Assembly: GCF_009877435.1 (NCBI RefSeq)
Contig: NZ_WXEX01000013.1
Span: forward strand, 62,001-126,000
Length of the DNA stretch: 64,000 nt
Origin: Heliomicrobium gestii
GTDB taxonomy: Bacteria; Bacillota; Desulfitobacteriia; Heliobacteriales; Heliobacteriaceae
Reading direction: 5' to 3'
Below are positions 8,022 through 16,138 of this stretch, in pieces (the stretch's first letter is position 1; each line of letters starts with the position of its first letter). Below the pieces are notes generated by a model. That model was not told the origin of the DNA and did no database searches. It saw only the letters and a list, made by a program, of their open reading frames with translations. Both the position numbers and the translations under genes were made by a program.

Positions 8022-8816
8022 TTGTATGTCGAGGTGATCGCTACCCATCAGAACGTGACCCGTGACGAGTTGGAAGGCCGGTATGTCATCGTCATCGACA
8101 CCCTGCGGGCCACCTCCACCATCGTCACCGCGCTGGCCCACGGCTGTAAACAGGTGTTTCCTGTGGCCAATCTCAATGAGGCGAGGGTGCTCGCGTCCAG
8201 CTGGGACAGTGACAAGGTGTTGCTGGGGGGAGAGGGGCAGGGACGTCCCCTCCCGGGGGTCTTCCTGGGCAACTCCCCTCGCGACTATACGGCGGAAGTG
8301 GTGGGCGGCAAGACGCTTTTCTTGGTCACCACCAACGGCACGGTGGCCCTGCAAAAAGCGCAGAAGGCCGCCCCGGTGCTGGTGGGCAGCCTTTTAAACG
8401 GCGAGACGGTGGCGCGCCGCGTTCTTCACGACGATCCCGATGACCTGGTCATCCTCTGCGCGGGAACGCAGGGTTACTTCGCCCTGGAGGACATCGTCAC
8501 GGCGGGCAAGATCATCGGCCACATCTGGGAAAGCCGCCCTGCCGTCGTCAATGAGCTGGCCATCGCCGCCTTCCAGTTGTACCAGTTCAATCAGCAACAG
8601 CTGCCGTCGCTGATGGCGCAGACCATCCATGGCCGGCGGCTCGTCGACATGGGCGATGGGGACGATCTGCGCTTTTGCCTGCAGGAAGACATCTTCCCCC
8701 TGCTGGCCCATCAGGCGGTGGCCCGCGTCTGCCTCTTGACGCCCGAGCCGGCGCTGGCTCAGGAGAACAACGGCAGTCGTGGCAGTTCATGGCATGGAAC
8801 CCAAGGGAGAGCATAA
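8022..8816 (+). CDS. comB: 2-phosphosulfolactate phosphatase (ComB)
   Basis: The 264-residue protein carries the ComB signatures: VIVIDTLRATSTIVTAL near the N-terminus, LGGEGQGRPLPG, LGNSPRDY, TTNGTVAL and LCAGTQG. It dephosphorylates 2-phosphosulfolactate to sulfolactate and works with the preceding ComA. The start is TTG with GGAGGGAAG upstream. The last 25 residues are low-complexity and may not be part of the fold. The UPF0756 gene starts 35 bases later, probably in the same transcript. Confidence 0.92.
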   Translation: MYVEVIATHQNVTRDELEGRYVIVIDTLRATSTIVTALAHGCKQVFPVANLNEARVLASSWDSDKVLLGGEGQGRPLPGVFLGNSPRDYTAEVVGGKTLFLVTTNGTVALQKAQKAAPVLVGSLLNGETVARRVLHDDPDDLVILCAGTQGYFALEDIVTAGKIIGHIWESRPAVVNELAIAAFQLYQFNQQQLPSLMAQTIHGRRLVDMGDGDDLRFCLQEDIFPLLAHQAVARVCLLTPEPALAQENNGSRGSSWHGTQGRA

Positions 8817-8851
8817 GATCAGTAGCAGATTACCCGCGGGAGGCGTTGCCC

Positions 8852-9310
8852 TTGCGTGGCGGGACTGTGCTGCTGATCTTTGTTTTGCTCTTGGGCGCCA
8901 TCGCCCGTTCTCCCATGACGGTCATGGCCGCTGCGGCGATCCTGGCGCTGAGTTATCTCGGCTGGGGCGGCCTGCTGGAATGGATTGAACAGAACGGGGT
9001 GGACATGGGCCTCATCATGCTTACGTTGGCCATGCTGGCGCCCTTTGCGACGGGCAAGGTGGGCGCCCGGGAGGTCTTGCTTTCCTTCGCCTCCCTGCCG
9101 GGGCTGATCGCCCTGATCGGCGGCATCCTGGCGACCAACCTGAACAAGCAAGGCATCGACCTCTTGTCGGGGGAGCCGCAGATCATCGTGGGGATGATCG
9201 TGGGATCACTCGTCGGCATCGTTCTCTTCGGCGGCGTCCCCGTGGGACCGCTGATGGCGGGCGGGCTGACGGCGCTCTTTTTGCAGATCTACTGGTGGCT
9301 GACGCGCTGA
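8852..9310 (+). CDS. UPF0756 (DUF441) membrane protein
   Basis: From TTG 8852 the product has 152 residues, the usual length of UPF0756, and four to five hydrophobic segments. Family patterns include the GGTVLLIFVLLLGAIARS start, LAPFATGKVG, ILATNLNKQGIDLL and GGVPVGPLMAGGLTALFLQ near the end. The function is unknown. An in-frame ATG at 8789 would overlap ComB and lacks a ribosome site, while CGGGAGG lies 8 bases before 8852, so the shorter form is preferred. Confidence 0.85.
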   Translation: MRGGTVLLIFVLLLGAIARSPMTVMAAAAILALSYLGWGGLLEWIEQNGVDMGLIMLTLAMLAPFATGKVGAREVLLSFASLPGLIALIGGILATNLNKQGIDLLSGEPQIIVGMIVGSLVGIVLFGGVPVGPLMAGGLTALFLQIYWWLTR

Positions 9311-9478
9311 CCAGCAGCTGAATGGCTCAGGGCGGATGGCTCATAGCCCAGGTCTTACGGCTTATGGGTGATGGCCGGTGGCCGAGCCGTTGCGGCAGGT
9401 CAGCGGGCCAGCGCAGGCGTTCGCAGACGCGCTCTCTGTGCGTGGCGGCGCTTCCGCAGTGTCGACGGCTGGCAGTGA

Positions 9479-9736
9479 CTAGTCCTCTTTGCGCCCGATC
9501 GGTTCTTCCGGCCGGAGGGCCGGATGGGGACCGGAAGCCGCCGGGTAGTTCGGCGGAGTCGGCGGCGCGTGATAGACGTTCATGGGCTGGTGCTGGCGGT
9601 ACTTGTTGAGGTTGACCAGTTCGCGCAGGTCCTGGCGGATGGCGCTCAAGGTGAAGACGAACCAGACGAGCAGGACGATTTGAATCAATGCGGCGATCAT
9701 CATCATGTTCATCCCGGGTCCCATCGTATAGGGCAA
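9479..9736 (-). CDS. Small single-pass membrane protein
   Basis: The 85-residue protein has one hydrophobic segment (about 10-32, MMMIAALIQIVLLVWFVFTL), a charged helix, and a proline-rich tail (HAPPTPPNYPAASGPHP). The start is TTG with GGGGGAG 7 bases upstream. It sits 16 bases after the next upstream minus-strand gene, also a small membrane protein, so the two probably form an operon. Both carry a helix of the type IRQDLREL / VTDIRDAIRL. No known family. Confidence 0.7.
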   Translation of the reverse strand: MPYTMGPGMNMMMIAALIQIVLLVWFVFTLSAIRQDLRELVNLNKYRQHQPMNVYHAPPTPPNYPAASGPHPALRPEEPIGRKED

Positions 9737-9752
9737 GGTGGCACTCCCCCTT

Positions 9753-9923
9753 CTATCGACGTCGGAGCCGAATCGCGTCGCGAATATCGGTCACGGCTTC
9801 GGTCATCTGGTTGACCTGGCAGATGTACCAGATGACAAGGCCGAGCCAGCCGGCGATCATGTAGGGCATCATGTGCAGCCACCGGCGGCGGCTGGCCGGG
9901 GAGCGGCGATAGCGGTAATGCAT
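9753..9923 (-). CDS. Small membrane protein
   Basis: The 56-residue protein is basic at the N-terminus (MHYRYRRSPASRRRW), then has a membrane helix (about 18-37) and a C-terminal amphipathic helix ending RLRRR. ATG 9923 has GGGAGGAGGTGA just upstream, an excellent ribosome site. It is upstream of, and probably co-transcribed with, the 85-residue membrane protein. Function unknown. Confidence 0.7.
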   Translation of the reverse strand: MHYRYRRSPASRRRWLHMMPYMIAGWLGLVIWYICQVNQMTEAVTDIRDAIRLRRR

Positions 9924-10035
9924 CGGTTCACCTCCTCCCATCGAATGGAATCGAGAGAGCGATTGGGCGGACGGAAAGGGAGATGGCACGGTGGAGATGG
10001 AGATCCAGAAGGGTGCCCCGAATTCACAGGGCGAT

Positions 10036-10087
10036 TGGGGATAAGTCTGTGGATAACCTGTGAAAAAGGGCGTTGGGTTGTGGATTT
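10036..10087 (+). promoter_or_regulatory. DnaA-box cluster I
   Basis: Intergenic words matching TGTGGATAA (the DnaA box read in this direction) lie at 10036-10044 (8/9), 10048-10056 (9/9) and 10079-10087 (7/9). They sit just beyond the stop of the MFS gene. Confidence 0.5.
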
Positions 10088-10103
10088 TTTTGCTCGGTCT
10101 CTG

Positions 10104-11534
10104 TTAACCGGCTGCGCCGGTGGCCTGGCTTTTTGGCGTTTTCAGGAAAAACCAGGCCAGAACCAGCGTGGCGGCGCCGGCCACCGCCCAGGGGCCGTAG
10201 AGCGCCCAAGGGCCGCCTTTTTCCAGCAGGCTGAAGACGGGGGGACCGAGGGCGACGCCGATGAAGCGAACGCCGCCGTAAAAAGCGGTGATGGCGCCGC
10301 GTTTTTCTTCGGAGGCGGAAGAGGTGACGATGGTGTTCAGGCTGGGCAGCGTCAGGCCGGTGCCGAGGCCGAGGACGGCCAAGAGGGCCAGTACGGCGGG
10401 GATCGTCTTAAACAGGGCCGACAAGACCAGTGCCGTCGAGAAGAGTCCGAGGCCTGTCAGCAGGGTCGTCTTCAGGTATTGGGGTCGTTTTTGCAGGAAA
10501 AAGCCGGTGCCCAGGGCGGTGCTGGCCGAGGCCAGCACGGGAATGGCCAGGACAAGCCCCTTGCGCACGCCTTGCAGGCCATAGGTGGCTTCCAGGGCGT
10601 CGGAGAGGTAGGAGAGGACGCCGAAGAGGGTGAAGAGGGCGAGCATGCCGCCGAAGAAGGCGATCAACAGTGTGGCCGCCTTTTTCTGAAACAGTTCGGA
10701 GACGCCGGAAAAGTAAGCTGAAAAGCTTTTGTTGGCCTGGCCCGGCGATATCGGTTTCTCTTTGACCAAAAAGGCGATGGCCAGGGCGACGGGAACGGCG
10801 AGGGCGGCATAGACGAAGAAGAGGGACCACCAGATGAGCAGGACGAGCAGGGAACCGAGGATGGGGCTGATGACCTTGCCGAGGCCGTTGGTCGACTCGA
10901 GCACCCCGAGGGCCTTGTTGCGCGACTGGTTCTGGTAGAGGTCGCCGATGAGCGCCATGGCGATGGGGGCCGTGCCGGCGGCGGCGAGTCCCTGGACGAT
11001 CCGTCCCGTCAGCATGACGGCGTAGGAATTTTGAAACAGGACGGGGGACAGGCCGGAGATGAGGCCGCCGATGCCGTAGAGGAGCAGCGCCGGCACCATG
11101 ATCTTCTTTCGCCCGATGCGATCGGACAAAAAGCCCAGAAAGGGTATGGCGAGACCGGCGGGGATGGAGAAGAAGGTGATCAGGAGGCCGACCTGAAAGG
11201 GGCTGATGCCCATGGCCTCGCGGATCTGGGGGAAGGCGGGGATCAGCATGGAGTTGCCGAGCACCATGATCAGGGGGACGCCGGCGAGGGCGGCGAGCAC
11301 CCAGTTGTCGGCTTTGGCCGCGCCGGCGGCGCTGCTCTTCCCGTCCTCTCGCGCTGACGAGAGGGCGGGGCTCAAGGTGCCGGCCCACTCGCTGGCAAAC
11401 TCTGTTCCGGCAAACTCGGCGATGTTCGTCTCCGACCGGGACGGCCGATCGATGGCGCCGGCCCACTCGCCGCTCGGTATGTCCTGTTTCACCTCAATCG
11501 GGTCCAGACGGGAAGCGCGATGGGAATGCTCCAT
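10104..11534 (-). CDS. Major facilitator superfamily exporter
   Basis: The 476-residue protein has about 12 membrane segments after an 80-residue hydrophilic N-terminal extension. MFS motif A appears as GFLSDRIGRKK between helices 2 and 3, and LTGRIVQGLAAAG fits helix 4. The overall pattern resembles bacterial drug:proton antiporters of the 12-helix group, so efflux of a toxic compound is likely but the substrate is unknown. ATG 11534 has CAGGAGGACC upstream. The long extension, rich in Ser/Ala/Glu, is unusual. It lies downstream of acsA but after a terminator. Confidence 0.87.
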   Translation of the reverse strand: MEHSHRASRLDPIEVKQDIPSGEWAGAIDRPSRSETNIAEFAGTEFASEWAGTLSPALSSAREDGKSSAAGAAKADNWVLAALAGVPLIMVLGNSMLIPAFPQIREAMGISPFQVGLLITFFSIPAGLAIPFLGFLSDRIGRKKIMVPALLLYGIGGLISGLSPVLFQNSYAVMLTGRIVQGLAAAGTAPIAMALIGDLYQNQSRNKALGVLESTNGLGKVISPILGSLLVLLIWWSLFFVYAALAVPVALAIAFLVKEKPISPGQANKSFSAYFSGVSELFQKKAATLLIAFFGGMLALFTLFGVLSYLSDALEATYGLQGVRKGLVLAIPVLASASTALGTGFFLQKRPQYLKTTLLTGLGLFSTALVLSALFKTIPAVLALLAVLGLGTGLTLPSLNTIVTSSASEEKRGAITAFYGGVRFIGVALGPPVFSLLEKGGPWALYGPWAVAGAATLVLAWFFLKTPKSQATGAAG

Positions 11535-11620
11535 GGCGATTGGTCCTCCTGTCGCAGGGCGTTCCGTTCTCGTTTCATTGTTTCCCGTCGACGGGCGCCC
11601 GTTGAACGGGGATTGCTGGC

Positions 11621-11662
11621 AAAAAAAAATGCGCCCCGCCGTCGTCGGTCACCGGGGGCGCG
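11621..11662 (-). terminator. Terminator after acetyl-CoA synthetase
   Basis: On the minus strand GCGCCCC (11655-11661) pairs with GGGGCGC (11631-11637) and is followed by ATTTTTTTTT. Confidence 0.85.
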
Positions 11663-11702
11663 AAGGGGAAAATGGAGCAAGGATTGCGCAAATCGCGAGG
11701 CG

Positions 11703-13424
11703 TTAGTCTTCCATGGTCGAGAGATCGCCCGTCGGCAGGCCCAGTTCCCAGGCCTTGAGGACGCGGCGCATGATCTTGCCGGAGCGGGTCTTGGGCAGTT
11801 TGTCGCGGACCTCGATCTCCCGAGGCGCCGCATGGGCGGCCAGCCCTTTTTTGACGAAATCGACGATCTCCGTTTTTAACTCGTCGGTCCAGAGGTAGCC
11901 TTCGCGCAGGGCGATAAAGGCCTTGATGATCTCGCCGCGCAGCGGGTCAGGTTTGCCGATGACGCCGGCCTCGGCGATGGCCGGGTGTTCCACCAGTTTC
12001 GATTCCACCTCGAAGGGGCCGACCCGTTCGCCCGACGTGTTGATCACGTCGTCGATGCGGCCTTGGAACCAGAAGTAGCCCTCTTCGTCCATGTAGGCCG
12101 AATCGCCGGAGATGTACCAGCCGTCGATCTTGAAGTACTCCTGGTATTTGGCCGGGTTCTTCCAGATCTTGCGCATCATGGAGGGCCAGGGCGTTTTGAC
12201 GGCCAAGTTGCCCATCTGCAGGGGCGGCAGCTCGTTGCCCTTGTCATCGATGATGGCGGCATGGATGCCGGGGAAGGGTTTGCCCATGGAACCGGGCTTG
12301 ATCGGCATGCAGGGGTAGTTGGAGATGATCTGGCCGCCCGTTTCGGTCATCCACCAGTTGTCGTGGATGCGGCGGTCGAAGGCCTTGAGGCCCCAGCGGA
12401 CCACCTCCGGGTTGAGCGGTTCGCCGACAGAGAGGACATGGCGGAGGTGCGAGAGGTCAAACTGTTTGACGATATCGTCGCCGGCCCCCATGAGCATCCG
12501 GAAGGCGGTGGGGGCGCTGTACCAGACGTTGACCTTGTAATCCTGGATGGTTTTATACCAGTCGTCGGGGCGGAAGCGGCCGCCGCGGACGACGGAAGTG
12601 ACGCCGTTGAGATAGGGCGCCCAGACGCCGTAGGAGATGCCGGTGACCCAGCCGGGGTCGGCCGTGCACCAGTAGATGTCGTCAGGCCGCAGATCGAGGA
12701 TCCACTTGCCGGTCTGGTAGTGCTGGATCATGCCGTTATGGACATGGAGCACGCCTTTGGGCTTCCCCGTCGATCCCGAGGTGTAGAGGAGCAGCATGGG
12801 GTCTTCCCGGTCCACCCATTCGATGGCTGTCTCCGGCGGCGCGTCGGCCATCTCGGCCCGCCAGTCCAATTCGCCTTCGCCGAGGCCGCCGTCGAGCGGA
12901 TCGACCATGAAGATGTGCTTGAGGTGAGGCAGTTCCTCTTTGGGGATGCGCTTGCGGAGCGCTGGCGTGGTCACGATGGCGACGGCCTCGGCGTCGGCCA
13001 GGCGGTCGCGGACGGCGCCTTCCATGAAGGCTTCAAAGAGGGGGCCGGCGATGGCGCCGATTTTGATGATGCCCAGGAAAGACCAATACAGTTCCGGGCT
13101 GCGGGGCATAAAGATGAAGACCCGGTCCCCTTTGCCGATGCCGTGCTTGCGCAGGACATTGGCAAAGCGGTTGGACTGTTCCATCATCTGCCGGTAGGTG
13201 ACCGCCTCCTGGCGGGTGGGGTCGGAGTAGTACAGCGCCACTTTTTCGCCGAGGCCTTTCTCCAGCACGTTTCGGTCGATGGCTTCGTAGGCGATGTTGA
13301 CCTTTCCGGTGTTGTGCCAGGAAAATTCGCGCTCCACATCTTCCCATCGAAAGGTTGCGCGGGCGTCCTCGTAGGATTTCAGGTTGCAATCGCCGGGGAA
13401 GACAGGGATACGCTCGGTGTGCAT
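11703..13424 (-). CDS. acsA: Acetyl-CoA synthetase (AMP-forming)
   Basis: The 573-residue protein is an adenylate-forming enzyme of the AcsA type found in Bacillus. The ATP-binding motif YTSGSTGKPKG spans 214-224, WWMTETGGQI marks the adenylate site, and the C-terminal lysine motif is KTRSGKIMRR with K550, the residue commonly acetylated to switch the enzyme off. It makes acetyl-CoA from acetate, ATP and CoA. The length is normal for the Bacillus AcsA form. A terminator follows, and an inverted repeat and DnaA-box cluster lie upstream. Confidence 0.95.
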   Translation of the reverse strand: MHTERIPVFPGDCNLKSYEDARATFRWEDVEREFSWHNTGKVNIAYEAIDRNVLEKGLGEKVALYYSDPTRQEAVTYRQMMEQSNRFANVLRKHGIGKGDRVFIFMPRSPELYWSFLGIIKIGAIAGPLFEAFMEGAVRDRLADAEAVAIVTTPALRKRIPKEELPHLKHIFMVDPLDGGLGEGELDWRAEMADAPPETAIEWVDREDPMLLLYTSGSTGKPKGVLHVHNGMIQHYQTGKWILDLRPDDIYWCTADPGWVTGISYGVWAPYLNGVTSVVRGGRFRPDDWYKTIQDYKVNVWYSAPTAFRMLMGAGDDIVKQFDLSHLRHVLSVGEPLNPEVVRWGLKAFDRRIHDNWWMTETGGQIISNYPCMPIKPGSMGKPFPGIHAAIIDDKGNELPPLQMGNLAVKTPWPSMMRKIWKNPAKYQEYFKIDGWYISGDSAYMDEEGYFWFQGRIDDVINTSGERVGPFEVESKLVEHPAIAEAGVIGKPDPLRGEIIKAFIALREGYLWTDELKTEIVDFVKKGLAAHAAPREIEVRDKLPKTRSGKIMRRVLKAWELGLPTGDLSTMED

Positions 13425-13499
13425 GCCATACCCTCCTATTGACTGTTTATTAGGAATTTTCAGAATTTAGAGTTTTTATGGGACTTATTTTAGCAAAAG

Positions 13500-13541
13500 A
13501 AATCGGTGGCGTACAGTCTTTTTTTGCGACGCCACCGATTT
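13500..13541 (-). terminator. Long inverted repeat, likely terminator
   Basis: AAATCGGTGGCGT (13500-13512) pairs perfectly with ACGCCACCGATTT (13529-13541). T residues follow on the plus side; on the minus strand it would end the transcript from the 13710-14207 gene before acsA. Confidence 0.65.
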
Positions 13542-13611
13542 TTCCGGAACTCTTTTTTGAATCGGTTCGCAGGGTTGGGGTTCCGATTCGGCCCCAGTGG
13601 CCTGTCGATAT

Positions 13612-13682
13612 TGGGGATAGATTGGGGAGTCAGTGGATAACTCTGTGGATAAGGTGCAAAAATCCACAAAAATTGTGGATAA
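13612..13682 (+). promoter_or_regulatory. DnaA-box cluster II
   Basis: Five words close to TGTGGATAA lie in 70 bases: 13612-13620 (7/9), 13632-13640 (8/9), 13644-13652 (9/9), 13660-13668 on the minus strand (7/9) and 13674-13682 (9/9). The region is non-coding and A/T-rich between boxes. Confidence 0.55.
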
Positions 13683-13709
13683 CCCCTTCGTAGGCTGTGG
13701 AAGACACCT

Positions 13710-14207
13710 TTACAAGTTGGGGATTTTCAACTGCGGGATTTTGACGAGGAACTGTTTGCGCTGCTCATGGCGCGCCTCAGCGTCAACGACAAAGGCCCGG
13801 TAGCGCTCGATGGCGTCGGCGATGTTGCCGATGACCGTCTCGAGGGGGTATTTGGACACGAAGACCCATGTCGGCAGCAGGTTGACGTCCGAGGGGGTGA
13901 TGAAGTCGCGCCCCATGATCTCGCCGTTTTTGGTCAAGGTATAGAAGATCTTCTTCTGTTCATCATAAACCAGCACGATCTCGGGGTAGTGGTGACCGGT
14001 GTTGGCGATGGGAAACTTGATCCCGCTCCGGTAGATTTTATCGAGGGCCGGCAGGATGTTTTCGATCACTCGCTGCAGCAGGGACGTCTCCTGGGTCTCC
14101 AGCGTCGATACTTCCCAGGTGATCTTGGACAGTTTTTGGTCAAGGCCATCGATCTCGGCAACGAGTTGTTCGGGGGTGTCGAGCAGTTGCTCTTGCAGTT
14201 TCGTCAT
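13710..14207 (-). CDS. Hypothetical protein with N-terminal coiled coil
   Basis: The 165-residue protein starts with a coiled-coil-like helix (about 1-50, LDTPEQLVAEIDGLDQKLSKITWEVSTLETQETSLLQ in outline). A beta-rich segment (YPEIVLVYDEQKKIFYTLTKNGE) follows, then a helical, basic C-terminus ending KIPQLKIPNL. No signal or membrane segment. ATG 14207 has GAGGAGGGGTCC upstream; the longer open frame reaching 14891 overlaps the ArsR gene and is rejected. Family not recognised. It is divergent from the ArsR gene. Confidence 0.65.
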   Translation of the reverse strand: MTKLQEQLLDTPEQLVAEIDGLDQKLSKITWEVSTLETQETSLLQRVIENILPALDKIYRSGIKFPIANTGHHYPEIVLVYDEQKKIFYTLTKNGEIMGRDFITPSDVNLLPTWVFVSKYPLETVIGNIADAIERYRAFVVDAEARHEQRKQFLVKIPQLKIPNL

Positions 14208-14519
14208 GGCGGACCCCTCCTCTAGACGGTTCTTCGTGAAGGCGCTTTGGGAAGACCTTGTGGGAACGACCTTTTGGTAACGGCCGTTATGGGACAGGCA
14301 TGGGTCGATTATGCTAGTGTAATTCGATTCGCAGTGGGAAAACCCTGCCGGGCTGGCGTGGGCCGGAAGGAATTGGCCCTGTCGATCGAGAAGGTAGGCC
14401 CAATCGGACAATCTGTGGCCCCATGAACGCAAGCATGTGGCCCCATGCCGAGTGAAAAAAGCGCATCCTCGTGCGTCGTCCGCGTGCGTGCTGGGTGATG
14501 TGAATGGAGTGCACGTTCT
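14208..14519. other. Divergent intergenic region
   Basis: It separates the leftward 165-residue gene from the rightward ArsR-type gene and so must hold two promoters. I cannot point to clear -35/-10 pairs or a metal-responsive palindrome. Confidence 0.35.
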
Positions 14520-14897
14520 ATGACCGTTGATGAGCGGGTTTTGGCGGCAGGCGACCGCTGTGATGAGGTCTGTGTCCATGCCGATGTGGTGGACAAGCGG
14601 CGGGAGCAACTGTTGCCCTTGGACACCTACCAGGATCTGGCCCAGTTGTTTAAGGCCCTGGGCGACCCGAGCCGCAGCCGGGTGCTGCACGCCCTCTCCT
14701 TCGGCGAACTCTGTGTCTGTGATTTGGCGAGCCTGCTGGAGATCAGCCAGTCGGCTGTTTCCCACCAGCTGCGGCTCTTGCGGGGGCTGCGTCTCGTCAA
14801 GTACCGCAAGGACGGCAAGATGGTCTATTACAGCCTTGATGACGAGCATGTCCGGGGCTTGCTGCGCCAAGGATTGGAGCATGTAAGCCACCGGTGA
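14520..14897 (+). CDS. ArsR/SmtB-family metal-sensing repressor, CadC-like
   Basis: The 125-residue protein has a winged helix of the ArsR family (about 36-118; ALGDPSRSRVLHAL, then VCDLASLLEISQSAVSHQLRLLRGLRLVKYRKDGKMVYY). Metal-site residues visible are C14 and C18 in the N-terminal arm and C65 and C67 in the ELCVCD motif, the four-thiolate arrangement of CadC (Cd/Pb/Zn). The C-terminal helix also has Asp and His residues (DDEH, EHVSH) as in zinc sites. It probably represses the metal-permease genes downstream, although a terminator separates them. Confidence 0.9.
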   Translation: MTVDERVLAAGDRCDEVCVHADVVDKRREQLLPLDTYQDLAQLFKALGDPSRSRVLHALSFGELCVCDLASLLEISQSAVSHQLRLLRGLRLVKYRKDGKMVYYSLDDEHVRGLLRQGLEHVSHR

Positions 14898-14959
14898 CGA
14901 GGCGCTGACGGCGAGCCTTTTTTGAACGGTGTCATCGTTTTGAGGATTTGCATCTTTTT

Positions 14960-14999
14960 GCCCGGCGGCAGACCCTTTGGTCTAGCCGCCGGGCTTTTT
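14960..14999 (+). terminator. Terminator after the ArsR-type gene
   Basis: GCCCGGCGGC (14960-14969) pairs with GCCGCCGGGC (14985-14994), the inner AGACC/GGTCT extends the stem to 15 bp, and TTTTT follows. Confidence 0.9.
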
Positions 15000-15043
15000 G
15001 TGTATCCATGTAAGGACAAACTATAGGAAAGCGGGGGATGAGC

Positions 15044-16126
15044 ATGACGGTTCTCGTCATGCGGGTGAGGCATCTGGCCGCCGAAAAGGCCTGGCTGGGC
15101 GCTGTGCTGGCGGCCTTGGCGCTGATCGCGGCGGCGACCTGGCTGGCCCTGCGCGCCGAAGGCGGCGCCGTGCCTGTCCTGTTCCTGGGGATCCTCTTGG
15201 AGGCCTTGCCCTTCCTGTTGCTGGGGGTGATCGTCTCGTCGCTGGTGGAGGTCTTCATCCCGCCGGACGGGATGCGGCGTTTGCTGCCGTCGAAGCCCTG
15301 GGCGGCCATTTTGGCGGCGTCGCTGCTGGGGATGCTCTTCCCCTTTTGCGAGTGCGGCATCATTCCGGTGGTGCGGCGGCTGGTGCGCAAGGGCATGCCC
15401 CTTTACGCCAGCATGGCCTTCCTGCTCGCCGCGCCGATCATCAACCCCGTCGTCATCGCCTCGACAGCCATGGCCTTTCGCGGCCATGAGGAGATGCTCG
15501 TCGGCCGGTTGCTGGGGGCCTTGCTGGTGGCCTGGCTGACCGGGATGGCCTTTCTCTTCTGGCGGGGCGACGGGATTCGCGCCGATGAAGCCGACGGCTG
15601 CAGCTGCGGTCACGGCCATGGCGCAGGGGAGGCTCGTTGCGGCCACGACCATGGACACCGTCACGGACACCGCCATCCCTCCACTTCCGGCGACGGCGGC
15701 GCCTTTCCCTGGCTGGGCCGGTGGCGGGACGCGGCGGATCATGCGGTGGACGAGTTTTTCGATCTGATCCCCTACTTTTTGACGGGGACGCTGATCGCGG
15801 CGGTCATGCAGGGGCTGTTGCAGCCGGACTGGCTGACCGAGGTGGCGAGAGACAGCGGCCAGTCGACGCTGATCATGATGCTGCTGGCCTTCGGCCTATC
15901 CGTCTGTTCGAACGCCGACGCCTTTTTGGCCAGCGCCATGACGCCCGGCTTTACGGGCGGCTCTGTGCTCGCTTTTATGGTCCTGGGTCCCATGCTGGAC
16001 ATGAAAAACACCTGGGTGCTCTTTCGGTCGTTCCGGCCGGCCGTTGTCTTGTTCCTGCTCGTCTGGCTGCCGGCGCTGGTCTATCTCTTCGCCTGGGGGG
16101 CGAATCAGGGATTTTTTCCAATGTAA
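15044..16126 (+). CDS. DUF318/ArsP-type permease with His-rich loop
   Basis: The 360-residue protein has eight or so membrane helices and the two conserved halves of the DUF318 permease family: MLFPFCECGIIPV plus APIINPVVIAS in the first half, and GLSVCSNADAFLASAM plus GPMLDMKNTW in the second. The central cytoplasmic loop (about 190-225) is rich in His, Cys and Asp (CSCGHGHG, CGHDHGHRHGHRH), a likely metal buffer. Some relatives export organoarsenicals; the His-rich loop and CadC-like neighbour make zinc or a similar metal more likely here. ATG 15044 is 6 bases after GGGGG; ATG 15038 abuts it. Confidence 0.88.
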   Translation: MTVLVMRVRHLAAEKAWLGAVLAALALIAAATWLALRAEGGAVPVLFLGILLEALPFLLLGVIVSSLVEVFIPPDGMRRLLPSKPWAAILAASLLGMLFPFCECGIIPVVRRLVRKGMPLYASMAFLLAAPIINPVVIASTAMAFRGHEEMLVGRLLGALLVAWLTGMAFLFWRGDGIRADEADGCSCGHGHGAGEARCGHDHGHRHGHRHPSTSGDGGAFPWLGRWRDAADHAVDEFFDLIPYFLTGTLIAAVMQGLLQPDWLTEVARDSGQSTLIMMLLAFGLSVCSNADAFLASAMTPGFTGGSVLAFMVLGPMLDMKNTWVLFRSFRPAVVLFLLVWLPALVYLFAWGANQGFFPM

Positions 16127-16138
16127 AGGGGGATGGAC

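Noticed and set aside
9738-10721. 327-codon plus-strand frame
   Set aside because: It is the complement of the MFS gene, rich in Gly/Glu/Gln as expected for an antisense shadow.
11985-13442. 485-codon plus-strand frame opposite acsA
   Set aside because: Antisense shadow of a strongly conserved enzyme; no ribosome site and no motifs.
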